A stretch of 64,000 bases of DNA from Saccopteryx bilineata (GCF_036850765.1 NC_089492.1:182048106-182112105), one strand, 5' to 3'; counted from the stretch's first letter, positions 8,796 through 21,524 are shown. Program-made: numbers and translations. The notes: generated by a model not told the origin, from the sequence alone.

Positions 8796-11700
8796 ATGTG
8801 AACATATGCATATTCATGAAAAAAAAAACTTGACATATAATTTTAAGAGACTTTGAGAAATCCCTGAAGCCCATTAATGGATAGTACCTGGACCTTGTTA
8901 ATAACCCCTACTCTAGGAAAATGTGAAAAGACAGCAAAGAAAGAACAAAAATAAGAACAGAGAGTAATTAGTGGAAGGAAAAATCTAGCCAGTATAATTA
9001 GAGATAGTTACATCAGGGAACTAAAACAAGAACCAGTACCTTAATGAGAAAAAGCTTTCACTAGGACTTTGTGGGGGACAGATCCCCAAGGGTAGCAGCC
9101 ATGCACTTACATCAAGAAATCAAATTGGCTGGATCTGTAACTAAGACAAGGAAAGACCAATGCTTTGTATTTAGGCATATGCGAAGGAAGTTTACAATCC
9201 AGACTATGGTAGAAGTGCTGAATAACAAACTGAGGACCCTAACAGTATGATCAATGGACTAAAAACTGTGAATGCCATGGAAAGTTGAAAAAAGTCCTGT
9301 AATGGCCCATGTAATTAGGAAGTCCAGAGGTTGAGCTGGCCTCAGGCATAACTATATCCAAAGATTTGGATGATGACATCAGTTCTCTTATCTTTTTTGG
9401 TGACCTTCCAATGGAAGGCCAATTTTGGGTGTGGAGTGCATCTTTCTCTTCTGCAGAGAGCGATCCAGGTTTTACAAAGCCACAGAGAGTGGAACAAAGG
9501 AAAGGATTGTCTTCTCTCAGTGTCCACATGTGAAATCTAAGGCAGGTCTCTGATGGTCCTACCTGGGAAACCTTTATCTTCCCAGATGCCCCAGCAGCAT
9601 ATGGAGTGGTGGAAGGATAATTACCTAGAGGAAAAGAGGGTCCTCTTGTCAGAGAGGGAGAAACAATGATAATATGACATATGTCTACTGGAGTGAGTGA
9701 CAATAACCAGAGGCTGGGAAGATTGTTTAATATTTAAAATTATGCCAACTAATACAATAACTTGAGTCATAAGTTATTAAGCCATGTAGTGTTTGTCTCA
9801 GCAGCCCCTCATTATGGGAAATTTGTGTTGTGTATTTGAATTGACTTGGGATGATGGAGCCTAATGAACAGAGTTCTGTCTGGCAGGGGTGGCACTGGAG
9901 ACGGGGTTTGGGGATGACACCATGAATTCAGAGGCTCAGATTTTTAAGGAAAAATTCAGCCCTTCCCCCTCATGCGTCATCAGCTGTTGTTTTTCTTCTA
10001 GAACACCAAGTCACTCACTGTGCCCATATCTATTTGAGTAAAATCTGAACAACGACTGACTGTGAGAGAGAGGCTTAGCTGCCAGACACTCTCTGATGTG
10101 ACCGTGCTGAATTTCTACCGCTCCCCAGAGTCCCAGCGTGAGGACTTGGCTTATCTGGGGACTCCCAATTTTTATAATTAGGGATTTGCTTCCAAATGGC
10201 AGAGACTTAATTCCTAAACACACAAAAAGAGATAGTGCCTGTTATTCAATTGAAATATTCTTCAGTTGTAAATAAAGACTTATGATTTACTAAATTAGGA
10301 ATCATTGTGAAAAAGAAAACGACAGTTCAGCTGAGACCAGCAGTCATATACAGCTTGGCAGGGAAGAGCTCTTTGGTGGGCCGTCTTTCTTTCCAATTTG
10401 CCTCCAAAATATGCCACAGTGGGGTTTGGTTGAACGTGGGAAAATGCTTAATTATATGTTGAACAATCAGCATATATATAATAAGGTAACAAATTTCTAA
10501 CTTTTGCAAAGTTTTTTAATGTCAAATGTCACCACCATGATATGTGAACAATAAAAATATTAGTAGAGTTAACTTAAAAGATTACATTGTACTGAATTCA
10601 CGTACTTCAAGAAATGAAAATAAGACTTTTATTTAGAAAAGATATGTTCTTCATTACATTCAATGCCCTTCTCTTAAAACCAGTCCTTTCAGTAAGTGTG
10701 TGACATTTTACTAGTAGCCTTATTTATGGGTACACTGCCTTTCCCTTGCTGGCAAAGGCACATTGTAAGGACACACTGTTTTATTTATTTTCTCAACACT
10801 TGAATTAAGCAGAAGGCTTTGTGTATCCCTGATCCAAATTTGAAGACTAAATGTAGTGCTTCCCACCTGACATGTTTATCTTGAGAATCGTGTAAGTTAT
10901 TAACAATGTCTTTCATTTAAGCTCTGCCCTTTCTTCAGTACCTGTATGCCACACTCTACTTTTGTTTTTTACCAACAGTCTACTCAGCTTTATGGTTCAT
11001 AAAATAAATGTTTTGAATATCCATTATATTTGTGTTCCATGCTCTGTCTTATATTTTCCATGCATGAGTATTTTCAAAATTACAAGGGAAGAGGCAAGAA
11101 AAGGGAAAAAATTTTTTTTTCAACAATCACACTTTCAAAGCTAGAAGGATTTGTTTTGAATCATCTGAATTATTCCCTCTGATTTCTGAAATTTACTGTC
11201 TTGGAAATTGTGTCCAACACTGACTTTCGGGAAGGTAGGTAAAGGAAAATTCACATATCCCCCAAATGTTCTATTGATGACTTTTCTGGCAGTTAATTTT
11301 AGATCAATAATGATTGATAGAGTCAAAAATGTGCCATCACATTGTCAGGCAGTGAAAATACAGATACGATTCCTAGTTTCTGGAACATTGTGGTCTATAG
11401 ACCCAGGATTAGGGAAAGAGGCTGAAGGAACTAACACTGATTGATTGTCTAACCCTAGGGAGACATTCTTTCACATATTCATGTGTATTATTTCATACCA
11501 CCTTCAGAAACATACTATGACCTTGGACATCACTGTTCTCAACTTAAAGTCTCAGAGATACTAAGTATTTTTCCAGGCCACAGAACTAATATGTTGTGAA
11601 TTAGAATTCAAATCAGGTTTGATTTCAAGCTTATTTTTACTATTTTTTACTGTTCTTTTCTTCAGTGCTGTTTAGTTTGCCCTATAATTAAGTTCTAGGA

Positions 11701-13680
11701 ATTCTATTTCTCTCTCACTGCTTAAGCCGAAAGCTGACAATGTTAAGAATGGTTGGGAAAGTGTGCTTTCTGAGAGCCTAAGAACTGATCAATTTTTATA
11801 GGCTGTGAATTTCAGATCTCATGTGAATCTATTGGGATTTCAGTTCATTTAAAGCTGACTTTCTATTTTTGAGGAAACAAATTACAATGATAGCATGTAG
11901 ACATGTGGATTTTAGCAAACAATCTTTTTAAAGGAGATTATGATAAAATTGAGAAAGTTTGTTGGCAATAAACAGCTTTTTGCAAGGTAGTATTTGGAAG
12001 CACTAAAAAATCAGGAGTTAAAGACATAGGTTCTGGAGAAATTTTTTATATACTCCACAAATCTTAAATCACATCTGGATTTGCCCAGCGTGATCAGCAA
12101 AATCTTTATTCAAGCCTGGTTTATCCAATAGAGTCTGTCAAATTAAAGGGCTCAATCACATGCCTTAGAATTAGCATTACAGAAACTATTTCTAAACTGG
12201 GGAAGGCAAACAGAACTAGGGCAGTATTTCAAAGAGTTCATATAAGGCATTGTTTGATTTGAATATCGACAAATCAGCGATTTGTATTAGTGAACACAAA
12301 CCTAACATTTATTATTTAAACACACAGGAATAGTTGTGTAACTACAAGTATATAGCACAATGAGCAATTGGGCTATTTTATGAATAATATATTAGTTAGT
12401 GAGCATTTAGTTTTATTTATCATTTAGGCTTAGGAGTACTGGTCTGTCCTCTGGACCCAGCCTGCAGCTGGCATTCATCCATAACTGTCACAGTGTCAAT
12501 GAGAAGTGTGTCCAGGCTGCAGGATGGAGCCTGTGTTTGTTTAAGAAAGAGCCTGATGACATCACGTTGGCCTTGCACCCCAGAAGCCTCAAGAATGGGT
12601 GAGTCAGCACAGCCTCCCAGCCCGGTTCATGCAGACCTACTGTGAGGATTTCTGTCTTCAGATCTGATTTCGAGGTGAACAAAGTTGCAGAATTCAAGGG
12701 GAGGCTTTAGATTTTTTTTTTGCTTTCCACATTGGTTGCTTAGCCCCATACGTGGCATTTGATTAATGTCTGAGAGCTCTAATTAGTTATGGCTAATCGG
12801 GTCCACATACATAGGCATATTGATTCTTGTCTCCAGAAAACTAATCTAATTGTGTTCCTTATCATTAGCAAATGGTAGGTGTATTGAAATGATGACCCAT
12901 CTGTATGTCAAAAAGGCTACTCCATTATGACAGTTTTGGAATGGGGGCGGGGCGAATGGAGGCTTGCCTAAAAAGAGCTCTCCAGTGGTATTAGGAACAA
13001 CATCCTATTTTATCACTTTGAAACTGTTTCTTTTTAACTTCTCCAGAAGGGGAAAACCAGCATAAGAATCAAATGTATTGTTTAGACCACTGAGGAGGAA
13101 GAAAAGCAGAGACTTTGCTGGTCCCTCTTGGTCTCTGAAATGGTTATCTGCTGATCTGTGCTTGTCTTCTTGCCACTCTCCAAGTAAACGACATTCATAC
13201 TACAGCAGCTAAGGCCCCTGCACTGCTCCCTTTGGTGGATCCCTGGTTATTGGAGATTATAATAAAAAACATGCTCTATTCTCCAAAATAATATTAATAA
13301 TATTGCTATGGCACTTAAAAATTTACACAATGAAAATAGCTCAACTTCCTAGACTTTATTTTTTTTTAAAATTGCAAACATACTTTCAGTGGCACTTTTA
13401 AATCAAAAGTACTATCTAGTAAATACAGTCTGCTTTGTTTCTCTAAACACAACAGTGGTTTGTTATTCCCCTCCCGCCCAGAAATACTGAAATCTAAAAT
13501 CTGATCATTTGGAAATTTTCTTTGGAAAAGTCCAAAGGAGCCATAACTGCAGCTGCAGCAGAACAATCCTCTGGTAGCCATGTCTGCTTAGCGCCACACA
13601 GTCCTTTGGAGCCAGGACTACCTGCTGCCACAATTGTGCCATGGTTCTGACTAACATCGAGTCCTGTGAGAACACTTTGC
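8796..13680. other. Mostly unique DNA
   Basis: No gene or convincing young repeat is seen. A weak MIR-like segment lies at 11,450-11,625 (see separate entry). Longer frames here, such as 9,251-9,703 on the minus strand, show no domain, no exon boundaries and no compositional support. Confidence 0.4.
11450..11625 (-). repeat. MIR-like SINE fragment
   Basis: The succession attttcataccaccttcag ... ccttggacat ... aagtctcagagatactaagt ... ccacagaactaatatgt ... gaattcaaatcagg follows the reverse-oriented MIR pattern (parity of bases lost to age). It is heavily diverged. Confidence 0.4.
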
Positions 13681-13689
13681 ACACTGCAT

Positions 13690-13800
13690 CACAATTATTT
13701 GTTTATTTGTCTGTCTCTCTGACTTGGCTGCAAGGTCCTGGAGGGCACTCTACCTGATTCATTGGTGCAAAGGCTCAATGTCTTAGGTGTTTGTCACCAA
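13690..13800 (+). repeat. L2-like fragment
   Basis: TTTGTCTGTCTCTCTGACTT, GCAAGGTCCTGGAGGGCACT and the following words resemble the L2 3' region. It is weak and short. Confidence 0.3.
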
Positions 13801-14389
13801 GCAGTGAGGTCACCTTTCTATTTAATACTATAGATTGCATTAGTGGGTAAGAGCCCTGTCACATCAGCAGCAGCCTCACCCTGCCTCCCAAGGTCTTCTG
13901 GCCTCTCCAGGGCTCTCAGAGCATCTCAGGGTGTCCCATGTTCATGGTGCTCAGTTGAGGCAAGTCTGTGGTGCTGCCTTTGTTGCCTTTGCTGGGATCT
14001 TCACTGAGTTCCTGCTGTCATGTCCCAGCAGGTTCAGGACCATCCAGTCTTGTTAGAACAGTGCTGCTACTGTGGTAGGCAGTCAGACAGACACAAGTAG
14101 AGCAAGGACTATAGGCCAGGTGCAGGTCACCAAGATGGAAAGCTCCAGGTGCCTACAACAGGCAAAACTGGAAAGACAAGGATCTTGCCCCCCCAGGTAA
14201 CCTTTCCTCCACTAGTATACTGCTGTCTAAAAGTTTAAATAAATGTTTTAGACCCCATGAATTCATATCTCTGGTCATGTGATTCAGACCCTCCTCTGAC
14301 CTTTTCATTCCTGGCATGTTGCTAGTCATGTGGGTTAGACCCCTTTTGTGGGGGAGTGAACATGGGGCCAGAGAATATATCTTAAGCAT

Positions 14390-15000
14390 TAGCCCCTAGG
14401 GATAACATGTAGGCCTCATCAGCGTTTCAGCTCCAGGCCCAAAAAAGCAGCAAACCAGAAAAGCGATGCCATAGCTGAGCTAGGACCAGCTGCTTTGGCT
14501 AATGACCCCTTTCCCTGGGGCTGACCTATCAGTAGAGACCACAACCCTAGAAGGACACACCTGGACAGCTAATGAATATTCTATTGAGATCCTCCCCCAG
14601 GATCTCCCCTAAGATCTCCATGGTAAAAGACTCTAGGAGAGAGGACCCTAGCCTTCCCCTTCCCCTCCCCCCTTCCCCACTTTTTCCACTGCAGGTGTGT
14701 ATCTCCAAACCTCTGAGGTTCCTAATGAGACTTACAACCAGGGAGCAGTGGCAGCAGCGGCTCATCCCGGGCTAACCCCCTGAATGGCCTCCAAGGCACC
14801 CATTTCTCTGACTTTCCAGTGAGCTGACAGCAGCCCCACCTCAGCTCTCCTGTTGCTTCTTCTATTCTAGGTTCTTCCTTGTTTCACTGTCCCCCAGCTT
14901 TAAAAAGCTTATTCTCAAAATCACCTGGACTCATGTTGTGAGATTTTTCCAGCACAAAGTTGAAAACCCACACACTACCAGCTAGCCCTAGGCAGACTTG
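14390..15000 (+). mobile_element. Possible solo LTR
   Basis: The block is GC-richer than its surroundings, has a C-rich tract (14,655-14,685), a TTTAAAAAGC TATA-like word near 14,900 and an end with AAAGTTGAAAACCCACA. This is LTR-like, in the style of class I elements, but I cannot find a second copy or a target duplication. The preceding 13,850-14,390 has no clear assignment. Confidence 0.3.
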
Positions 15001-15569
15001 AAGGACCAGGTCCCCTGTCCAGTAACACTACCACTATTACAGCATGGTGGGTATTGTGGTGAGTCTTCCCCCCCTTAAATGCAGAAGCAAGGAGTAGAGT
15101 GGTATAAAAATGGAATAAATCCCAGAGTCAGATGAGTGCTAGGCTTGCAGGCATGGCAAGGAGTTTGGCTTTTAGTCCAAATGCAGCAGGAAATATTACT
15201 CAAAGAGAGCCGTGACTTGATAAAATGTATGTAAAAGATGACTCTGGCTGCTGAAAAAGTAGTGGAGCAGTTCAGCAATATGTGAAGCAGAGCCACCAGT
15301 GGGAGATGACCACAGCAGCCTCTCAGTCTGGTGGTGGAAGTAGAGATGGAAAACAGTGGGTGTGCGTTGGATACAGAACCGGTGCAACCTTCTGAGCAGT
15401 TATGAATGTGAAGGAAAAGGGAGGAATTCTCTGTAAACCCCAATTTTCAATTGAGCAAATGAGTGGGTAGAGGCACAATTTCCTTCAAAGGGGAAAATTG
15501 GTGGAAAATAGGCCTGGGCCAAGTCAAGTCTTCTTTTTTGATGTTTGATTTGAGTTGCCTATTGGGTAT

Positions 15570-16014
15570 CTATGGGGCAGCTGTGTTAGGCTTGCTCACT
15601 GGTTTACCAGCTGTAAGCACTTTGCCTGATTGGCGTTTGAGCGCGTGGCAGCACCACGTGTGTATAGGTTATGTAAGACTATGGCTGCTTGTGCTAGGGG
15701 AGTGAGGATGGTAGATTGCCTGCCTGCAACTGTGAGGGGCCATTTTGCTGTGACTTTGTATTCTAAGATAGTAAAAATCGCCCCAACAAGGTGAGCACAT
15801 CAGAACACACAGTACTCCAACAAGGTGTGTTTTATTTGGTCTTTGCCTGAGAAGCAGTTTTCCCCCGCCTGTCATTGTGAGACTTTATTCAGTTGCTTGC
15901 CTGCCGTTGTGAGACTTTATTCAATGGAATGGCCTCATGCTTTCCAGTCCACAGTTACTCTGCCATCTGTCCGATTCCAATGTGGACCTGCCTGGCCTTG
16001 GCCACCAGCATTAC
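15570..16014 (+). mobile_element. Solo LTR (copy A) with an inserted patch
   Basis: This segment aligns along its length with 60,829-61,184: shared start CAGCTGTGTTAG, shared CTGTGAGGGGCCATTTTGCT, shared end ACCAGCATTACAC. It has the general LTR layout (promoter-like region near 15,670-15,680, polyadenylation region near 15,890-15,930). It differs from the other copy by an 87-bp patch at 15,752-15,838 and by a short tandem duplication around GTGAGACTTTATTCA (15,877-15,926). No internal retroviral sequence adjoins it and no target duplication is clear. Confidence 0.7.
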
Positions 16015-16107
16015 ACGATCCACGTGGTCATGTCAAGAAGGCAGTGCACATGCAAGTTTTGAGTTTTAATAAAAAGGGCTATGATATAAATTTAGGAGTC
16101 AGCAAAA

Positions 16108-16111
16108 TACA

Positions 16112-16145
<34 letters not shown>
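16108..16145. repeat. (GA)n microsatellite
   Basis: A run of about 17 GA units. Confidence 0.95.
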
Positions 16146-16148
<3 letters not shown>

Positions 16149-16396
16149 CAGCTACAGAAGAGAAAAGTTTGCATCCAAGCACTGAGATAATTGAACTTGC
16201 ATGGATAATAAGGACCAGAAAAGAAGTCTAGTGATGGAGGAGAAGCACCCAAGAAGAGATGTTTTAGAACTCAGGAGAGGAGAGCATTTTAAGAGAGAGG
16301 AAGTAGTCAAGTAGGATATGGGAAACTTGAATGAGAAGACAGAGAAATGCTCATTGTTTTCCTCTTCAGCCCAGTTTGGGAGTACCTCCCACACTC

Positions 16397-16498
16397 TGAC
16401 TTTGTATACTAAGGTAGTGGAAATCGCCCTAACAAGGCGAGCACATCAAAACACACAGTACTCCCACGTTGCTGAATTTCCCAAGGTGTGTTTTATTT
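16397..16498. repeat. Second copy of the 87-bp patch
   Basis: It matches 15,752-15,838 (GACTTTGTATACTAAGGTAG ... AAGGTGTGTTTTATTT) with about 90% identity. It is longer by about 15 bp in the middle (CACGTTGCTGAATTTC). The TTTATT word and the sequence to about 16,700 may belong to a minus-strand LTR fragment. Confidence 0.75.
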
Positions 16499-16984
16499 CA
16501 TCTTAAATAACACAGTGTGCAGGACACCCACATCCCAGCACAGTCTGCACTACAAAGAGCCTTCCCTTCTTTCCTACTAATGTTAGGATCATGCCTGAAT
16601 GTCCTCCCCTCCTCAAGAGAAACAAAGATTTCCTGGCACAGGATATAGTAGAGCCATGGAGAGAAAAAGCATATTCCTGCCACTCAGTCTCTGAAAAAAT
16701 AAAAAGAACGACAACAAAAGGAAAACATTCAACAAGAGCTTTGGCTCAACCATAGGTAAAATTTTACAGTTACAGAAGGCTTTTGTTCTCATTTTGAAAC
16801 ACTGTATTATGCTCACTTCCCAGCTTTAGCTCTGAGTAATGAGCGTGTGTTTGCTTTGCATTCGGGTAATTAAAGAGTCCACCCAGGTTGTTTATTCCAA
16901 ACATGGGAACAACCAGATCTAAAGGTGATTGAATTCATGTCTCTGGCTCTTTTGCTGAGTTTCAAATTGACAGTTTCTGTAGCT

Positions 16985-17065
16985 TTAAGCTATGTTATAT
17001 CCTAAGATAGTGCCTGGAGTTTAGTATGTAATCAGTAGCTATTTGTTGAATGAGTGAATGAACAA
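16985..17065 (+). repeat. L2 LINE 3' end fragment
   Basis: GATAGTGCCTGGAGTTTAGT, then CAGTAGCTATTTGTTGAATG and AGTGAATGA, is the usual L2 terminal pattern. Confidence 0.6.
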
Positions 17066-17069
17066 GGAG

Positions 17070-17200
17070 GCCAAGTGATAAAGTGGGGGAAACACTTGAT
17101 TTAATTAGAAGGTCTGGATTCTTGGGAAGGTCATTTATACTCTCTGTACCTGAACATTCTCAATGTGCCTTCTTAAAACCCAAGAGGTTTAAAGTGATGT
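17070..17200 (+). repeat. MIR-like fragment
   Basis: GGTCTGGATTCTTGGGAAGG followed by TCATTTATACTCTCTGTACC resembles the MIR core. It is diverged. Confidence 0.4.
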
Positions 17201-17330
17201 GCTGAAAAAGCATGGTTCAACAGGCAAAAATAATGAAAACAAATCCTATTATTTTCTCACATCTCTCAAATAAATTTAAGGGAGACACAACACATGGTCT
17301 ATAACATACATTAGAACCCTCTTTCCTCAC

Positions 17331-17491
17331 CCCTTGCAGCTGCTCCAGCATCTCACTCTCCTTCTCAGCCTCTTCTCGCAGGGACTTCTCTTCCATCCTC
17401 CTAACTGTAGCTGATGAATTTTTCTTTCCTCTCAACTTATCTGTCATTAGCACTTCAGTTTGTGCCTTTTTTTCCAGAAAGAATTCTGCAT
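17331..17491 (-). CDS. Candidate internal coding exon, coiled-coil protein
   Basis: On the minus strand a 161-bp open segment is bounded by a good acceptor (pyrimidine-rich TTTCACTTCCTACAG, ending at 17,492) and a GTGAGG donor at 17,325-17,330. It starts in phase 1 and ends in phase 0. The reading is highly charged, with E/K/R-rich heptad-like spacing (for example MEEKSLREEAEKESEMLEQL), as in long coiled-coil proteins of cytoskeleton or cilia. Composition differs from the AT-rich surroundings and no known repeat explains it. I do not recognise the gene. No partner exon is identified in the window, so flanking introns would have to be more than 17 kb downstream or 46 kb upstream. It could also be a fossil exon. 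Confidence 0.45.
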
Positions 17492-17594
17492 CTGTAGGAA
17501 GTGAAAGTAAAGGAAACATTAGGCTTGTGCCTATAGGATTACTTTGGGCAGTCTGGAAGAGGAAATAACTCTTAGACAGTTCTCACCTTAATAG

Positions 17595-17720
17595 TGTTTG
17601 CACCATCACAGATGCAAAATGGGAAAAGTAATGCCTACTCTCCAGGATTGTTGGGAGCGTGAAATGAGATGAATACAGTGTCATCTTTCCCTGACATATA
17701 AGCATTATTTAGTATCCTAG
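17595..17720 (+). repeat. MIR fragment
   Basis: CACAGATGCAAAATGGGAAA, GGATTGTTGGGAGCGTGAAA and TGAGATGAATACAG follow the MIR 3' half. Confidence 0.55.
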
Positions 17721-18217
17721 TGAAAACTCTGATCTCATGCTCACAAAAGATGTTTTATTTTTATAATAAACACGCATCTGCTTTTTTTTAAAAAAAATAA
17801 ATAAATATTTTAACAATTTAAAAGTAAACTGATAGCCTTATAAAACAGATCCAACCCAAGTATCCAGAAGAAGCTTCAGATGCTTAGTGAACAAACTTTT
17901 CAGTGTCTGCCTTGCACATGGCACAGTTTAGAGCAGTGAACATCTGTGTTTTCACCATACATTTAAAGGTAATTTTAGTTGCCAGGTGAATGTGTTGAGT
18001 ATACATAATACCTTCACTGAGCAATTGATGTAAAGGGCCAGGTTCAAGCATTGTTTCTTAAGTAAAATTCAATGATAAAAATGTGGGAATGCTATTCTTT
18101 AGATTCAAAAGTGAGATTTGTGAGTGGTGGGGGAGGGGGTTCGTTGTATTTTTAAATCACCAATTTCATGAGTATTGTTGATTCTCATAATAGAATAGAA
18201 AATTTGTTCAATTCTGT

Positions 18218-18770
18218 GTTAGTTCTCTATTGTTTAGAGTAACAAATTACTCTAAAACATGCTTAAAAGAACAAGCATTTGTTTTCCCACAGTTTCTGTG
18301 GGTCAGGTATACGGTAGTGGCTAAGCTGGGTAGTTCTGGTTTTAAGTCTTTTATTGAGTTCAAACTATCAGCTGGGGTTTCTACCATCTTAAGTCTTGGC
18401 TGGGGTTGGAGGGGGGGTCTGTTTCTAGGATGGCTCACTCTCATATGGCTGCTAGCAGGAGGCCCCAATTTCTCATAATGTGGACCTCTCAGGTATGCTT
18501 GCATGTCTTCATGACATAGCAGCTGGCTTCTCCCAGAAGGAGTGATCTGAGAGAGAGCAAGGGAGAAGCCACTCTGTTTTTCATATTCTAGTCTTAGAGG
18601 TCATGTACTGTCACTTCTACACATTCTATTTGCTAGAAGTAAGTCACTAAGCACAGCCCACACTGAAGGGAAGCACTATTAGACTCCACTTTTGAAGGGA
18701 TGATTAGCCAAGAAATTTGTGAATGCATTGTAAAACCAATACAAGCTATTTAGCATAAATTGCATTTTAT
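18218..18770 (+). mobile_element. MLT2-like LTR-type repeat
   Basis: It starts TGTGTTAGTTCTCTATTG and continues with AACAAATTACTCTAAAAC, CACAGTTTCTGTGGGTCAGG, TAGCTGGGTAGTTCTGG and TGGCTCACTCTCATATGGCT, ending with GAAGCACTATTAGACTCC-type words. Three further repeats of this general family occur at 27.7, 28.7 and 34.95 kb. The exact subfamily is uncertain. Confidence 0.55.
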
Positions 18771-19880
18771 TGTTTATACGCCAAACAAAATATAAGCTTT
18801 TCACAATAGGGGTCACTACTTATATTATTGAGTTTTCAGGACACAGTACATAAATCATGAAGAAACTGAGTTCAGAAGCATAAGAAGCTTCTTTCAAGTA
18901 TAGACAAGGTCATATGTCCAAATTTAGACTTGCATCGAGGTTTTCTGATATATAATTATGTATCATATGTAGTCATCTCACATCCAAATAATGATAACAA
19001 AAACAGGGCTGTTTTGTTATACTATAATTTGCTTTCCTAACTTTTGTCTACTTACATAATCTCAAACATCTGGGTTTAAATTGAAAACATCTCATCAAAA
19101 ATCCAGATGTTTCCAAATATAGTAAAAAACAAAACAAAACAAAACCTATTCAAATCCTTTGGTGAATAAATAATTCTGTGTGCTGAATGGCTATTCTGTT
19201 AAAGCTTTTGCTCCCCTTCCCAATGTATCATATATTATTTTATGTGGAAAATTTTGTAATGTAATCAAATGTTAAATTGGAAGTTTGGATCAAGGCCACA
19301 AGACATGGTAGATATCAGACCACAAAGTGAGGTGTGAGACTGGGCACCATGATGCAAATACTGAAAGAAAATATCTAGAAACTTATTGCACAACTTCTGT
19401 AGTCCTCCTCCAGGGTCCCCTTGCCCAGATTAGTCAGGAGGATATGAGGAGGGGTTTAGAGTAAGGCAATCAAGCAAGGAGGAGCTTCTGGGGGCCACTT
19501 AAGGTCTGCAAAGTATCCTTTCATGCAGAAGGCACAAAGAACTGATCCCTAGCCCCTAACTATATGACTTTACCTAAGAGAACTAAAGGGTCTATGGAGA
19601 TTTCCTTCAGGAACAGTAAAATCATTACCCCCACAGAAAGAGTTTAAAGGGCTAGTGGAAAATAAAAGTAAAGAAGTTTTTATGATTAACTACCCCTCAT
19701 ACATTTTCTATGTTTAATATAAGGCTACATTAAAATATATCATAGACATTTCCTGCCTTTGAAACAGCACATACTGTGCTATTGAGAAAGAGTTAAGTTA
19801 GCTTTAATGTTATCAATGGTTAATACAATAACATAAAAACAAACAAACTTGAATTCATATACTAAAATATTAAAAAAAAA
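18771..19880. other. Unassigned DNA
   Basis: AT-rich stretch with a short (AAAAC)n run at 19,128-19,145. No gene or clear repeat seen. Confidence 0.4.
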
Positions 19881-19884
19881 AAGT

Positions 19885-20006
19885 CAAGCCTGGCCTGTGG
19901 TGGTGCAATGGGATAAAGCATCAACCTGGAATGCCGAGGTTGCTGGTTCAAAACCCTGGGCTTGCCTGGTCAAGGCACATATGGGAGTTGATGCTTCCTG
20001 CTCCTC

Positions 20007-20058
<52 letters not shown>

Positions 20059-20105
20059 CTCTCTCTCTCTCCTCTCTAAAAATGGAATAAGTAAAGTATT
20101 TTTTT
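19885..20105 (+). mobile_element. tRNA-derived SINE with (ATCT)n tail
   Basis: The head GCCTGGCCTGTGGTGGTGCA, B-box-like GGTTCAAAACC and GCTTGCCTGGTCAAGGCACA match the SINE that is inserted in L1 ORF1 at 50.3 kb (opposite strand). The pyrimidine tail has grown into (ATCT)n at 20,007-20,057 and (CT)n at 20,058-20,072. Confidence 0.9.
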
Positions 20106-20348
20106 TTTAAAAAAATCAATACAGCAATGTCTCTAAGGTTTATGGAAATGTATGAGGTATTTATCTAAAACATAAAAAATTCTTATAAATTATTTCCAAC
20201 TATCCTGCCACCTCATCTGGTTTCTATATCATCAGTCGTCACTTCTCACTGTTGTCTATATGCCTCTCTATTTTATTCTCTCTCTTCTAATTGAAAGTTA
20301 GTGGGACATAAGCTTGTTGGAATTTAAAATTAAATAGAACCATGATTT

Positions 20349-20349
<1 letters not shown>

Positions 20350-20415
<66 letters not shown>
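20350..20415. repeat. (CTTT)n microsatellite
   Basis: About 16 units of TTTC, followed by an imperfect pyrimidine tract to 20,435. Confidence 0.97.
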
Positions 20416-20959
20416 CTTTCTTTTTCCTTTTTTCTTGCTCACCAAAGTTCTACAGGGAAAGTTGATGGAGAACTGACTTTTGTATGCAAAGTTTTGACTC
20501 AACTTATGTATTAGATAAGCAACAAAGGTATATATACATTAGGTAGTCACTGATATTCAGTATTTGTTGAACAATTTTGCCTTTATTTTTAATAGGATTT
20601 TTCTCTACATGTTTTTAATCAATTAATTGATGCATCGAGTGTATATTTTGTGCCTACCATGTGCCAGATGCTGAACTTGGATCAACTAACACTGATATGA
20701 ATTGAGCTAGTTAGTCAACTACTCGTATTAGAGTTCCTGTGCTCAATCATAGATGTTGTGCCTTGTAACTCAGACTAAGAAGTGGATTTTCCCTGTCTTT
20801 TGAGAATGGTAAATCTCATATGCCACTTAAACAGATGAAGAAGCAATGGATTAAATACCTGATGGAGAAAAATTCTAATCCCACAAACAGCAGAAATTTT
20901 CTGAGTGGCCTGTTAGTAATAAAACTAAACACGTTAATATAAGGTCTTAATTTTCCCTA

Positions 20960-21115
20960 TTGCTCTAATAACTATCTTCTTATTGTACTTTCCCAACAAC
21001 CTTCTGAGTGATGTGAGACAACCACTCTGAACTCTGTTACAAATGAGGTTGAGGATCTTAATAGCTGAAAGCTAGTGAGCCAGTCAGGAATAGAGCCCAT
21101 TTTTATTCTCTGAAA
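20960..21115 (-). repeat. MIR fragment
   Basis: The words TCCCAACAACCTTCTGAGTG, ACAAATGAGGTTGAGGATCT, AGCTAGTGAGCCAGTCAGGA and ATAGAGCCCA keep the order of a reverse-oriented MIR. Confidence 0.6.
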
Positions 21116-21524
21116 TCCAGTCTTTCTCTCTTAAAGCAGGGCCCTAGACATCACTTCTTTGTGCCTTAATTTCTGCTTATGTAGTATTTGGCTGATTTTG
21201 ATTCAATGTGGATTATATAGTTGGAGATATGACTGAATATCCATACAGCCAAATGGTTTTCCAGAGTTTGAAGTGTATTATCAGTACCTCTGTTTTGGAG
21301 CCTATATATTTCTGACCTCTGCTTAATAAAAGAGTTGAGATACAAGAAATGAAACTGGATTTTTGTGCATTGAGTCCTTGGCATAGGTCCTTGGCAGCAA
21401 AACTCTGCCCTTCATATGCCAGGAAGCTGAGGGACATACCTCTTGCCAAGAACTCAATGCTTTAGGAAGAGTTACTCCTCTTCCCTGGGTCCTTGTAGAT
21501 GCCTCTGCTGAAGCAACAGGGAGG

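Noticed and set aside
9251..9703. 150-codon open frame on the minus strand
   Set aside because: No recognisable domain, no splice signals of note and no compositional bias; length is within chance for 64 kb on six frames.
15672..15875. Short minus-strand frame over the LTR
   Set aside because: It covers LTR and patch sequence, with no similarity to retroviral genes.
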